A stretch of DNA of 6,874 bases. Origin: Burkholderiaceae bacterium. GTDB lineage: Bacteria; Pseudomonadota; Gammaproteobacteria; Burkholderiales; Burkholderiaceae. Positions 1 to 6,796 of the stretch are shown here, piece after piece (the first letter of the stretch is position 1; every line of letters begins with the position of its first letter). The stretch covers positions 1 through 6,874 of the forward strand of contig CANGWT010000087.1 in the NCBI GenBank assembly GCA_947457745.1, in the 5' to 3' direction. The notes under the pieces are model-generated. The model was not told the DNA's origin and ran no database searches. It saw nothing but the letters and a program-made list of their open reading frames with translations. Position numbers and translations under genes: made by a program.

Positions 1-1
1 A

Positions 2-448
2 ATCGGGATTGATTGCATTGAAATGGATCGGGCAGGCCCAAGCTATGCAGTCGATACAGCCAAAGCCCTAAGAGAGCGTTTTGGGCCTCAGGTCAACTTA
101 ACTTGGTTAATGGGAGCCGACTCTCTTATCAATCTTCCCTCCTGGAAATCCTGGGATCAATTAATAGGTCTCGTGAATTTCGCAGTAGCCAGCAGGCCTC
201 ACTTTGAGCTCTCTACGCAAATCAACCCTGAAATTAAGACTTTGTTAGATAAGCATCGATGTATTGATACAAACGCTCTTGAAAATAGCCTATTTGGCCG
301 CATCTACTTAGATAACAGTCTTTCAGTAGACCTTTCATCCACAGAGCTTCGAAATCAGCTGAAAAGCACTTCTCGCAGTGCTATTGCTTCCGAGCACATT
401 CCGTCTCATGCTTTAGAAATCATTACAAATCTAGGTCTGTACAAATAA
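2..448 (+). CDS. nadD: Nicotinate-nucleotide adenylyltransferase, 5' end cut by window
   Basis: Transfers AMP from ATP to nicotinate mononucleotide, giving deamido-NAD in the cytoplasmic NAD synthesis pathway. The reading frame is open from base 2, so 148 C-terminal residues are present; the N-terminal part with the (H/T)xGH nucleotide-binding motif lies outside the window. What remains matches the family closely: RAGPSYAVDT (bases 29-58), the MGADSL..LPSW substrate-site segment (110-145), the ASRPH segment near 188-202, the second nucleotidyltransferase motif LSSTELR (332-352, the ISSTxIR signature) and the ending GLYK before TAA. By family length (about 210-220 residues) roughly a third of the protein is missing. 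The ATG at 23 is an internal methionine, not the start. It is followed 56 bases later by rsfS, the usual pairing in proteobacteria. Confidence 0.95.
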   Translation: MGIDCIEMDRAGPSYAVDTAKALRERFGPQVNLTWLMGADSLINLPSWKSWDQLIGLVNFAVASRPHFELSTQINPEIKTLLDKHRCIDTNALENSLFGRIYLDNSLSVDLSSTELRNQLKSTSRSAIASEHIPSHALEIITNLGLYK

Positions 449-504
449 TCAGGCTAAGATCACCCTTATATTCAAAAATCTCAGAAAAAAATACTAAAGA
501 AACT

Positions 505-894
505 ATGGACTTAACAAAATTACAACGTGTCGTGATTGATGCTCTCGAAGATGTCAAGGCACAAGATATTCGTGTGTATGACACCACTAAGCTCAGTGAG
601 TTATTTGATCGCGTCATCATCGCCACCGGAACCTCTAATCGTCAGACTAGATCCCTAGCCATGTCCGTTAAAGAAGCTGTCAACACTAAAGGTGGTGAAG
701 TGATCTCCGTAGAAGGCCTGGAGACTGGCGAGTGGGTGCTGGTTGATTGCGGTGATATCGTAGTCCATATTTTGCAGCCTGCATTACGCGCCTACTATCA
801 GCTTGAAGGCATGTGGGGAGCTAAACCTGTACGTGTGAAGCTAGCAGCAGACAAAGGGCTTGTGAAGGCAAGCGAACCAGACGACGAAGAGTAA
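505..894 (+). CDS. rsfS: Ribosomal silencing factor RsfS
   Basis: RsfS (Iojap/DUF143 family) binds large-subunit protein L14 (uL14) and blocks joining of the 30S and 50S subunits, lowering translation in starvation or stationary phase. The 129-residue product carries the family hallmarks: [10 protein letters not shown] at residues 38-47, [15 protein letters not shown] at 76-90 (the W-[IV]-[LV]-[LV]-D and D-[VI]-[VI]-VH core) and YYQLEGMW at 97-104. It is about 25 residues longer than the E. coli protein, the extra being a charged C-terminal tail ending in DDEE, as is common in betaproteobacteria. The ATG at 505 fits the normal N-terminus; upstream bases (AAAGAAACT) give only a weak ribosome binding site. 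The gene lies 56 bases after nadD and 10 before rlmH, so co-transcription is likely. Confidence 0.96.
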   Translation: MDLTKLQRVVIDALEDVKAQDIRVYDTTKLSELFDRVIIATGTSNRQTRSLAMSVKEAVNTKGGEVISVEGLETGEWVLVDCGDIVVHILQPALRAYYQLEGMWGAKPVRVKLAADKGLVKASEPDDEE

Positions 895-904
895 TGGTTT
901 AGCA

Positions 905-1348
905 ATGCGTTTAACGATTGTTTCTGTTGGTCACAAAATGCCAGAATGGGTTGCAATTGCAAGCCATGATTACATTAAGCGCATGCCCACAGATTGCAGC
1001 ATTGAAATCAAAGAGATCAAACCTGATCTCAGCCCAGCTAAAGAGGCAATCAAGATTGCAGCAGCCATTCCGAAAGGTTCTCGGGTAATTGCACTCGATG
1101 AGCGCGGCAAAGATCAAACCACGCAAAATCTAGCTACCCAGTTGGCAGGCTGGCGACAAGCAGGTTTTGATATCACTTTTTTGATTGGCGGTGCTGATGG
1201 GCTCGATCCCAGTCTCAAAGAAAATGCTCAAGCGATATGGCGGCTCTCGAGTCTGACCCTGCCACATGCCATGGCAAGAGTCTTGTTAGTTGAGCAACTC
1301 TATCGCGCTTGGACTATATTGCAAGGCCATCCCTATCACCGCGAGTAA
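905..1348 (+). CDS. rlmH: 23S rRNA (pseudouridine1915-N3) methyltransferase RlmH
   Basis: RlmH is a SPOUT-class methyltransferase that uses S-adenosylmethionine to methylate N3 of pseudouridine 1915 in helix 69 of 23S rRNA, acting late on assembled 70S ribosomes. The 147-residue product is full length (E. coli has 155); the difference is a shorter stretch around residues 37-58. Visible motifs are VGHKMPEWV at 8-16, the SAM-site segment FLIGGADGL at 92-100, LSSLTLPH at 114-121, EQLYRAW at 130-136, and the conserved C-terminal HPYHRE that forms part of the trefoil knot and active site. The start ATG at 905 matches the family N-terminus; no clear Shine-Dalgarno motif precedes it, and the 10-base gap from rsfS suggests translation follows from the upstream gene. 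Both neighbours in function and position are ribosome-related. Confidence 0.97.
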   Translation: MRLTIVSVGHKMPEWVAIASHDYIKRMPTDCSIEIKEIKPDLSPAKEAIKIAAAIPKGSRVIALDERGKDQTTQNLATQLAGWRQAGFDITFLIGGADGLDPSLKENAQAIWRLSSLTLPHAMARVLLVEQLYRAWTILQGHPYHRE

Positions 1349-1355
1349 GTCATTT

Positions 1356-1979
1356 ATGTTTTCTTATATTTACCTTGCTTCACAAAGTCCGCGACGCCAA
1401 GAGTTGCTCAAACAGATTGGCGTCCAATTTGAGATGCTGATTGCAGGGCCAGGTGAAGATACCGAAACGATTGAAGCACCACTTCCCAATGAAAAAGCGC
1501 GTCAATATGTTGAGCGAGTTACCTTTGCTAAAAGTGCTATTGCTTTGGCTAGGTGGCATAACAGCGGCAAACCTTGGGCACCTATTTTGTCTGCAGATAC
1601 TACCGTCAGCCTACCTGGCAATCTAACTGGTGAAATTCTTGGGAAACCTCATGATGCTTCCGATGCTGCGCGGATTCTAAAAATGCTTAGCGGTCAAAGG
1701 CATGAAGTTTTAACTGCAGTTGTACTCATAATTGATCCTAAAACAAATCCTCTGTGCTTGGTACAAATATCTGAGGTGGAATTTACCCACTTAACTGAAG
1801 TGCAAATTGAGAGCTATATTCAGAGCGGCGAGCCCTTTGGTAAGGCGGGCGCATACGGTATTCAAGGTCTGGGAGGAGCTTTTATTCCCTCAATTAAAGG
1901 CAGCTATAGCGGTATCATGGGATTACCTATTTTCGAAGTTAACCAATTATTAGATTTCGCAAAAGTCGCCCGCATATGA
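1356..1979 (+). CDS. maf: Maf-type nucleoside triphosphate pyrophosphatase, YhdE-like (dTTP/UTP)
   Basis: Maf proteins hydrolyse non-canonical or regulatory nucleotides to monophosphate and pyrophosphate. This 207-residue protein has the signature SQSPRRQELL at 9-18, the catalytic ADT (Asp81) in SADTTV, LGKP at 96-99, SGQRHEVLTAV at 112-122, and GKAGAYGIQGLGG at 162-174 with GSY and GLP near the end. The GKAGAYGIQG form resembles E. coli YhdE (dTTP/UTP-cleaving) rather than YceF (7-methyl-GTP-cleaving, which has GKAGSFGCEG), so a dTTPase/UTPase role is inferred. The ATG at 1356 is chosen because the family begins just before YLASxSPRR; an in-frame ATG at 1290 would add 22 unrelated residues inside rlmH. 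The gene starts 7 bases after rlmH and its TGA overlaps the rng start (ATGA). Confidence 0.95.
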   Translation: MFSYIYLASQSPRRQELLKQIGVQFEMLIAGPGEDTETIEAPLPNEKARQYVERVTFAKSAIALARWHNSGKPWAPILSADTTVSLPGNLTGEILGKPHDASDAARILKMLSGQRHEVLTAVVLIIDPKTNPLCLVQISEVEFTHLTEVQIESYIQSGEPFGKAGAYGIQGLGGAFIPSIKGSYSGIMGLPIFEVNQLLDFAKVARI

Positions 1980-3439
1980 ACGAAGAAATTCTGATCAACA
2001 TCACCCCCCAAGAAACACGGGTAGCACTAATTCAGCAAGGTGCTGTTCAAGAGCTTCAGATCGAGCGTACTCGTCAACGCGGTATTGTCGGCAATATCTA
2101 TTTAGCCAAAGTGGTACGCGTGCTACCTGGCATGCAATCCGCCTTCATTGAAATCGGCTTAGAGCGCACTGCATTTATGCATGTTGCTGACATTACTCAA
2201 AATAATCCTCAAGCACAAATCGAAAAACTGCTCTTTGAAGGCCAAAATGTTTTAGTTCAAGTCCTTAAAGATCCTTTGGGAACCAAAGGTGCGCGTCTTA
2301 CTACCCAACTGAGCATCGCTGGCCGCAACTTGGTTTATTTGCCCCCAGCTGGCTCAGATGCAGCCACCGAGAAATATATTGGTGTATCCCAAAGAATAGA
2401 TCAGCCAGAAGAGCGGGAGGCCATCAAGGCACGTCTTGCCGGACTCATGCCTGCCGACGAAAAAGGTGGAATCATTGTGCGCACTAGTGCACAAGATGCC
2501 AGCGATACTGAGCTTAAGCACGACATGCATTACCTGCGTACAACCTGGGAAAAGATTCGTGAGGCCGTGAATCACAAGGCTGCGCCTAGCTTACTCTATC
2601 AAGATCTTAGTCTGGCTGAACGTGTATTACGTGACCTTGCTAGTGAAGAAACTACAAAAATTCGGGTGGACTCAGCAGAGAACTTTGAAAAGCTCAAAGG
2701 GTTCGCTACGCTGTATATGCCAAATCTATTGGATAAACTTACGCTACATCGCGGCGAGCGCGCCTTATTTGATTTATTTGATGTGGACGCTGAAATCAAT
2801 AAAGCACTTGGTAGAAGAGTGGATCTTAAATCCGGCGGCTATCTCATGATTGATCAAACGGAATCGATGACCACGATTGATGTCAATACTGGAAGTTATG
2901 TAGGTGCACGTAATCTAGATGACACCGTATTTAAAACCAATCTTGAAGCTGCGCAGGCTATTGCCCGTCAATTACGCTTACGCAATCTTGGCGGCATCAT
3001 CATCATCGACTTTATTGATATGCTGAGTAAAGACCATCAAGAATCGGTTTTATACGAACTGAAGCGCAATTTAGAACGCGATCATGCTCGCACTTCGGTA
3101 AATGATTTTTCCTCTTTAGGCTTAGTAGAAATGACGCGCAAGCGTACCCGAGAATCTCTTGCCCATATCACCTGTGAGCCATGCGCTACATGCCAAGGCA
3201 AAGGTGAAATTAAAACTGCGCAAACGGTTTGTTATGAGATTTTGCGAGAGATCGTGCGCGAGCATCGGCAATTTAATCCCCGAGAATTTAGAATTGTTGC
3301 TGCGCCCGATGTGATTGATCTCTTCCTTGAGGAGGAGAATCAATTCTTGGCACAGCTAGGAGACTTTATTGCTAAGCCCATCAAGCTCCAAGCAGAAGGC
3401 AGCTTCCGCCAAGAACAGTACGATATTGTTCTCAGTTAA
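1976..3439 (+). CDS. rng: Ribonuclease G
   Basis: RNase G is an endoribonuclease of the RNase E/G family that matures the 5' end of 16S rRNA and degrades some mRNAs, preferring 5'-monophosphate RNA. At 487 residues it matches E. coli RNase G (489) end to end and lacks the long C-terminal scaffold of RNase E. An S1 RNA-binding region spans about residues 35-120 (RGIVGNIYLAKVVRVLPGMQ, KDPLGTKGARLT). The 5'-sensor/RNase H-like part follows (VRTSA near 168, RVLRDL, KIRVDS). The DNase I-like catalytic core holds Asp302 (TTIDVNTG) and Asp345 (IIIIDFIDM), which are 43 residues apart, as are the metal-binding Asp303 and Asp346 of RNase E. The zinc-link cysteines are in CEPCATC at 400-406, with GKG after. 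The start ATG overlaps the maf stop by 4 bases, implying translational coupling; no separate ribosome site is evident. It is the last gene of this run and meets msbA tail to tail. Confidence 0.98.
   Translation: MNEEILINITPQETRVALIQQGAVQELQIERTRQRGIVGNIYLAKVVRVLPGMQSAFIEIGLERTAFMHVADITQNNPQAQIEKLLFEGQNVLVQVLKDPLGTKGARLTTQLSIAGRNLVYLPPAGSDAATEKYIGVSQRIDQPEEREAIKARLAGLMPADEKGGIIVRTSAQDASDTELKHDMHYLRTTWEKIREAVNHKAAPSLLYQDLSLAERVLRDLASEETTKIRVDSAENFEKLKGFATLYMPNLLDKLTLHRGERALFDLFDVDAEINKALGRRVDLKSGGYLMIDQTESMTTIDVNTGSYVGARNLDDTVFKTNLEAAQAIARQLRLRNLGGIIIIDFIDMLSKDHQESVLYELKRNLERDHARTSVNDFSSLGLVEMTRKRTRESLAHITCEPCATCQGKGEIKTAQTVCYEILREIVREHRQFNPREFRIVAAPDVIDLFLEEENQFLAQLGDFIAKPIKLQAEGSFRQEQYDIVLS
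3412..3432 (+). other. Inverted repeat in the last codons of rng
   Basis: Bases 3412-3420 (AGAACAGTA) and 3424-3432 (TATTGTTCT) can form a nine-pair stem with a three-base loop in the rng transcript, including one G-U pair. It sits just before the rng stop codon and just past the msbA stop codon on the other strand. It is AT-rich, has only two G-C pairs, and no U-run follows on either strand, so it does not meet the usual definition of an intrinsic terminator. It is the only hairpin I found near the end of these convergent genes and may be chance. Confidence 0.25.
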
Positions 3440-3446
3440 TCATTAA

Positions 3447-5210
3447 TTAAGCGTTCGAAAACTGAATGCGATGCAAATTGGCATATAAGCCATCTTTAGC
3501 AATCAATTCTTCGTGTGAGCCATTCTCAATCACGTGACCATGCTCTAGTACCACAATCCGATCAGCATGCTCAATAGTTGATAAGCGATGGGCGATAACT
3601 AAAGTAGTTCTACCGGCCATCAAACGCTCTAAAGCATCTTGCACTTGACGTTCTGATTCAGAATCTAGCGCTGAAGTTGCTTCATCCAAAATCAAGATAG
3701 GCGCATCTTTATAAATTGCTCTCGCAATAGCTAAACGCTGACGCTGGCCGCCAGATAAACGGTTGCCGTTATCACCAATTTGCGCATCAATACCCTCTGG
3801 CAACTCTTTCATGAGTGCCGAGAGATTTGCCGCCTCCAGTGCCTCGATAACGCGACCACGATCAACGCCCTCTGGGCCGACCGCTCCGTAGGCTACGTTA
3901 GCCGCAATACTGTCGTTAAATAAAATCACATCCTGACTTACAAAAGCTATTTGCTTGCGTAGATCCGAGAGGATGATGTTTTCAAGTGGAATATCGTCTA
4001 AGTAAATATGTCCATTACTAGGCTTGAAGAAACGCGGCAGCAAGTTCACCAAGGTAGATTTTCCACCGCCAGATGGCCCTACAAAAGCCACAACCTCACC
4101 AGGCTTGATATCTAAGTTGACATCACTCAGAGCATCTTTGCGACCAGTCTCTTGCTCATACGCAAAGCCCACATTCTCGAATCGAATGCCGCCTTTTGCA
4201 TTTTCTAAGGATTGCATATTAGCCTTGCGAGACTCCTCCTCTTCAATCGGTTGATCCATCAGCGCAAAAATCATATCCGCAGCGGTCAGTCCGCGCTGTA
4301 AAGGCTGATTAATATCTGCTAAGTGCTTAATCGGAGAAATGACTAACATCATGGCTGTAATAAAAGAAGCAAAGCCACCCACTGTGGTTCCCTCAGTTGC
4401 CGATTGCATCAAGGCAATCACCAAGACAACTGAAAGCGCCATAGAGGCAATCAGCTGGGTAATAGGTTGATTCAGGCCGCCTGCCACCGCTGACTTCAAG
4501 GCAAATTGTCTTAAGCGCTCCGCCTTCTCCATAAAACGACGCATCTCATACTGCTCCGCTCCGTGCACTTTTACGATCTTGTAACCCGCTGAAGATTCTT
4601 CAACGATATAAGCTAGCTCACTAGTTAAGGTCTGCTGCTCACGATTCAGTACGCGCAAACGCTTATTCACCTTACCCATAATGAAAGCGATGACTGGAAA
4701 AATAATCATCACTACTAAGGTGAGCTGCCAATTTAAATAAATCAAATACCCAATCAGGCCAATTACCGTGAGAGAGTCTCTCACCAGGCTAATTAACATG
4801 CCACCCATAATCGAGAGAACGTTATTCACCTCAAAAACTACAGCATTAATCAAATGAGAAGCTGAATTTTTCTGAAAGAAAGTGGTGCTGGCATTTAACA
4901 GCGTCTTAAACATCTGCTCGCGTAACTTCAGCAAGACTGAATTAATCACGCGCGAGAGTAAATAGTTTGAGAAAAACTGGGCCAAACTACGAATCAAAGC
5001 CAGACCAACCAAGAAAACAGGGATTTGCCAAAGCTTGCTATTCAGTTGGCCAGTAAAACCCCGATCCAGCAAGGGCTTCATCAATGCCGGAATTGAGGTT
5101 TCAGCAGCTGCGACGACAGCCATGGCTAGTAAAGACCCAATAATCAATCCCTTATGGGGTTTGAGGTACTGGATTAGGCGATTTAGGGCGGTACGGTCTT
5201 GAGCATTCAT
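3447..5210 (-). CDS. msbA: Lipid A export ABC transporter, ATP-binding and permease protein MsbA
   Basis: MsbA is a homodimeric inner-membrane ABC exporter that flips lipid A-core from the cytoplasmic to the periplasmic leaflet using ATP. The 587-residue product (E. coli 582) has an N-terminal transmembrane domain with hydrophobic segments near residues 21-40, 62-80, 135-157, 163-178, 248-268 and 276-293. The nucleotide-binding domain follows: Walker A GPSGGGKS at 378-385, Q-loop Gln426 in VSQD, ABC signature LSGGQ at 485-489, Walker B ILILDE at 505-510 and H-loop His541. All ATPase residues are present. The ATG at 5210 is chosen because the product then begins close to the first membrane helix. 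An in-frame ATG at 5240 (597 residues) is a real alternative, since GGTGAT lies 4 bases before it, whereas AAGGTGGG lies 13 bases before 5210. The frame stays open to 5330, but that extension lies inside the opposing glycosyltransferase gene. Neighbouring LPS genes support the MsbA call over other lipid exporters. Confidence 0.96.
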   Translation of the reverse strand: MNAQDRTALNRLIQYLKPHKGLIIGSLLAMAVVAAAETSIPALMKPLLDRGFTGQLNSKLWQIPVFLVGLALIRSLAQFFSNYLLSRVINSVLLKLREQMFKTLLNASTTFFQKNSASHLINAVVFEVNNVLSIMGGMLISLVRDSLTVIGLIGYLIYLNWQLTLVVMIIFPVIAFIMGKVNKRLRVLNREQQTLTSELAYIVEESSAGYKIVKVHGAEQYEMRRFMEKAERLRQFALKSAVAGGLNQPITQLIASMALSVVLVIALMQSATEGTTVGGFASFITAMMLVISPIKHLADINQPLQRGLTAADMIFALMDQPIEEEESRKANMQSLENAKGGIRFENVGFAYEQETGRKDALSDVNLDIKPGEVVAFVGPSGGGKSTLVNLLPRFFKPSNGHIYLDDIPLENIILSDLRKQIAFVSQDVILFNDSIAANVAYGAVGPEGVDRGRVIEALEAANLSALMKELPEGIDAQIGDNGNRLSGGQRQRLAIARAIYKDAPILILDEATSALDSESERQVQDALERLMAGRTTLVIAHRLSTIEHADRIVVLEHGHVIENGSHEELIAKDGLYANLHRIQFSNA

Positions 5211-5219
5211 ATAATGAAT
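5205..5219. promoter_or_regulatory. Inverted repeat and -10-like boxes between divergent msbA and glycosyltransferase starts
   Basis: ATTCAT (5205-5210) and ATGAAT (5214-5219) form a perfect six-base inverted repeat around ATA. It contains TATAAT at 5210-5215 on the + strand, a perfect sigma-70 -10 box, ending 5 bases before the glycosyltransferase ATG at 5221. On the - strand CATAAT (5223 to 5218) lies 7 bases before the msbA ATG at 5210. If either acts as a promoter, its transcript would begin at or next to the start codon and be leaderless. I see no good -35 box at 16-18 bases from either, nor an extended -10 TG, so the promoter call is weak; true promoters may lie inside the opposite gene. 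The repeat could be an operator or chance. Confidence 0.3.
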
Positions 5220-5220
5220 T

Positions 5221-6000
5221 ATGCCCACCTTATCCGTCATACTCATCACCCGCAATGAAGAGGCCAATTTGGCTGACTGTTTGGCCTCCCTGGAGGGGAT
5301 TGCCCAGCAAATCGTGGTAGTGGATACCAACAGTAGCGATCACACCCTAGAAATCGCCAAAAACCATGGTGCTGTCATTGCTCAGCCAGCCGATTGGCCT
5401 GGTTTTGGCCCACAAAAGAATCGTGCTTTAGATCTGGCAACTGGCGAATGGGTGCTCTCTCTAGATGCTGATGAACGCCTGACCCCAGCGCTCAGAAGTG
5501 AGATTCTGACCGCCATTCATCATTCGGCCCATGTCGACTGTTTTGCTATTCCACGCCTGTCTTGGTATTGCGGTCGCTTTATTCGACATTCCGGTTGGAG
5601 TCCAGATTATGTGGATCGATTATTTAAACGCGGCACTGCCCGCTTCTCGGATGACCTTGTTCATGAACGACTGATTCCCAATGGGCAAGTAGCTAAGCTA
5701 GAGAATCCGATGCTGCATTACAGCTTCATGAACTACTCGCAAGTGCTCCAAAAGCTTGATCGCTATTCAACAGCTTCAGCAAAGCAGGCCTTTTCTAAAG
5801 GTAAAAAGAGTAGCCCCTTAACAGCCGTCCTTCATGGTATTTGGGCTTTTACTCGCACCTATTTCATACGCCTTGGTTTCTTGGATGGTCCTCAGGGTTT
5901 TGCCCTGGCAATTTCTAATGGGCAAGGGACCTACTACCGCTACCTCAAGTTATGGCAATTACATCAAGAAGCTTTGCAACAGCAAGGTCACGGTAAATGA
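5221..6000 (+). CDS. waaE: GT2 family LPS core glycosyltransferase, WaaE/KdtX/LgtF-like
   Basis: Members of this group (Klebsiella/Serratia WaaE, also called KdtX; Neisseria LgtF) transfer glucose in beta-1,4 linkage to heptose I of the lipopolysaccharide inner core, at the cytoplasmic face of the inner membrane. The 259-residue product is the usual size. It has a GT-A nucleotide-sugar fold start (LSVILITRNEEANL at 4-17), VVDTNSSD at 33-40, the family-typical WPGFGPQKNRAL at 59-70, the metal-binding DxD as SLDADE at 80-85, and the C-terminal GFLDGPQGFALAISNGQGTY at 219-238, which is characteristic of this group. The ATG at 5221 is the only sensible start, since an in-frame TGA lies at 5215-5217. 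No Shine-Dalgarno motif precedes it. The gene is divergent from msbA by 10 bases and overlaps the next glycosyltransferase by ATGA. The family is strong; glucose as donor is inferred. Confidence 0.88.
   Translation: MPTLSVILITRNEEANLADCLASLEGIAQQIVVVDTNSSDHTLEIAKNHGAVIAQPADWPGFGPQKNRALDLATGEWVLSLDADERLTPALRSEILTAIHHSAHVDCFAIPRLSWYCGRFIRHSGWSPDYVDRLFKRGTARFSDDLVHERLIPNGQVAKLENPMLHYSFMNYSQVLQKLDRYSTASAKQAFSKGKKSSPLTAVLHGIWAFTRTYFIRLGFLDGPQGFALAISNGQGTYYRYLKLWQLHQEALQQQGHGK
5984..5988 (+). promoter_or_regulatory. Ribosome binding site of the second glycosyltransferase
   Basis: AAGGT lies 8 bases before the ATG at 5997, inside the end of the upstream glycosyltransferase gene. It is the clearest well-spaced Shine-Dalgarno-like motif ahead of a + strand gene in this window, and it supports the 5997 start within the ATGA overlap. 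Confidence 0.5.
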
Positions 6001-6776
6001 TCTCTGTTCTTTTGGCGACATACAACTGGCCGCAAGCCCTCAAACTCTGTCTTGAGTCACTCAGTACTCAAACAGATTTAGATTTTGAAATCATCATTGC
6101 TGATGACGGCTCCACCCAAGCTACAAAAGACCTCATAGAAGAAACTCGAAAATGTTTCCCAGTAAAAATAACTCATCTTTGGCAAGAAGATCAGGGATTT
6201 CGTAAAACACGCATCCTCAATCAAGCTATCGAGGCATCAGTTGGTGAATATTTAGTTTTTCTAGATGGTGACTGTGCTGTACAGCCAGACTTCATCGCCC
6301 AACATCGGATACTCGCTCAGGCCAATCGCTTGGTCACAGGTAGTCGTGTCTTACTGAACGATGATCTCAGCAAGCAATTACTATCATGGCCACACTGGGA
6401 TTTCAAGAAATTCACTCTCAACTTATTAAGTTATCGACTATCTGGCGGCATCAATAAGTATTGGCCTCTCAAAATCAAGTTGGGCGATGGTGCATGGCGC
6501 AACTACAAGAAATTTGTGTGGCGCCGTATTAAAGGCTGCAATATGGCCTGCTGGAAGACTGATGCCTTAGCTATTGGCGGCTTTGATGAAAGCATGACAG
6601 GCTGGGGTCATGAGGATGCTGATTTTGTTTTTAGACTACAAAACAGAGGCTTGATTCGTAAATCCGGATCTTGGGCTACTGAAGTGCTGCACCTCCACCA
6701 CCACATCAATGATCAGTCCAGTGCCACTGAAAATGCACATCGCGTCCGTGAAAAAATTCTGGCTAAAGCTCACTAG
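5997..6776 (+). CDS. GT2 family glycosyltransferase with galactosyltransferase-like C-terminal region, acceptor unknown
   Basis: A cytoplasmic GT-A glycosyltransferase, very likely adding a sugar to the LPS core or a related surface glycan. The 259-residue product starts with ISVLLATYNWPQAL (2-15), followed by IIADDGST at 33-40, EDQGFRKTRILNQAI at 64-78 and the metal/nucleotide-sugar motif FLDGDC at 88-93. The second half has GCNMACWKTDAL at 180-191 and GGFDESMTGWGHEDADFVFRL at 194-214. The GWGxED block is the hallmark of the Glyco_transf_7C-type C-terminal domain seen in galactosyl- and hexosaminyl-transferases and chondroitin-synthase-like enzymes. A histidine-rich HLHHH follows at 232-236. 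There are no clear membrane helices. It overlaps the WaaE-like gene by 4 bases and is followed 20 bases later by a family 9 gene, so a shared core-assembly role is inferred. Donor and linkage cannot be read from the sequence. Confidence 0.9.
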   Translation: MISVLLATYNWPQALKLCLESLSTQTDLDFEIIIADDGSTQATKDLIEETRKCFPVKITHLWQEDQGFRKTRILNQAIEASVGEYLVFLDGDCAVQPDFIAQHRILAQANRLVTGSRVLLNDDLSKQLLSWPHWDFKKFTLNLLSYRLSGGINKYWPLKIKLGDGAWRNYKKFVWRRIKGCNMACWKTDALAIGGFDESMTGWGHEDADFVFRLQNRGLIRKSGSWATEVLHLHHHINDQSSATENAHRVREKILAKAH

Positions 6777-6796
6777 GATTGAGTTACATTAGCTCC

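Noticed and set aside
400..406. Idea that the three-cysteine CxxCxxC in RNase G (residues 400-406) is unusual
   Set aside because: E. coli RNase G has the same CxxCxxC spacing, so it is a family feature.
467..472. TATATT as a -10 box for a promoter in the nadD-rsfS gap
   Set aside because: There is no -35-like hexamer at 16-18 bases upstream, and AT-rich hexamers of this kind are expected by chance in this short gap.
423..626. Antisense open frame over the nadD-rsfS junction
   Set aside because: Low-complexity Ser/Thr-rich product with no recognisable domain, opposite two well-supported genes; a shadow frame. The same applies to antisense frames at 911-1126, 2354-2575, 2599-2799 and 3122-3343.
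1290..1355. Upstream in-frame start for maf
   Set aside because: The extra 22 residues overlap the conserved rlmH C-terminus, and the Maf family starts just before YLASxSPRR, which fits the ATG at 1356.
4024..4254. Plus-strand open frame inside msbA
   Set aside because: It is opposite the conserved Walker A region of msbA and has no domain of its own; + strand shadow frames at 1441-1626, 2622-2849 and 5834-6055 are rejected for the same reason.
5211..5330. N-terminal extension of msbA by up to 40 residues to an ATG at 5330
   Set aside because: It lies wholly opposite the conserved N-terminus of the glycosyltransferase, has no similarity to MsbA N-termini that I recognise, and would place a long polar lead before the first helix. 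Only the shorter 5240 alternative is kept open.
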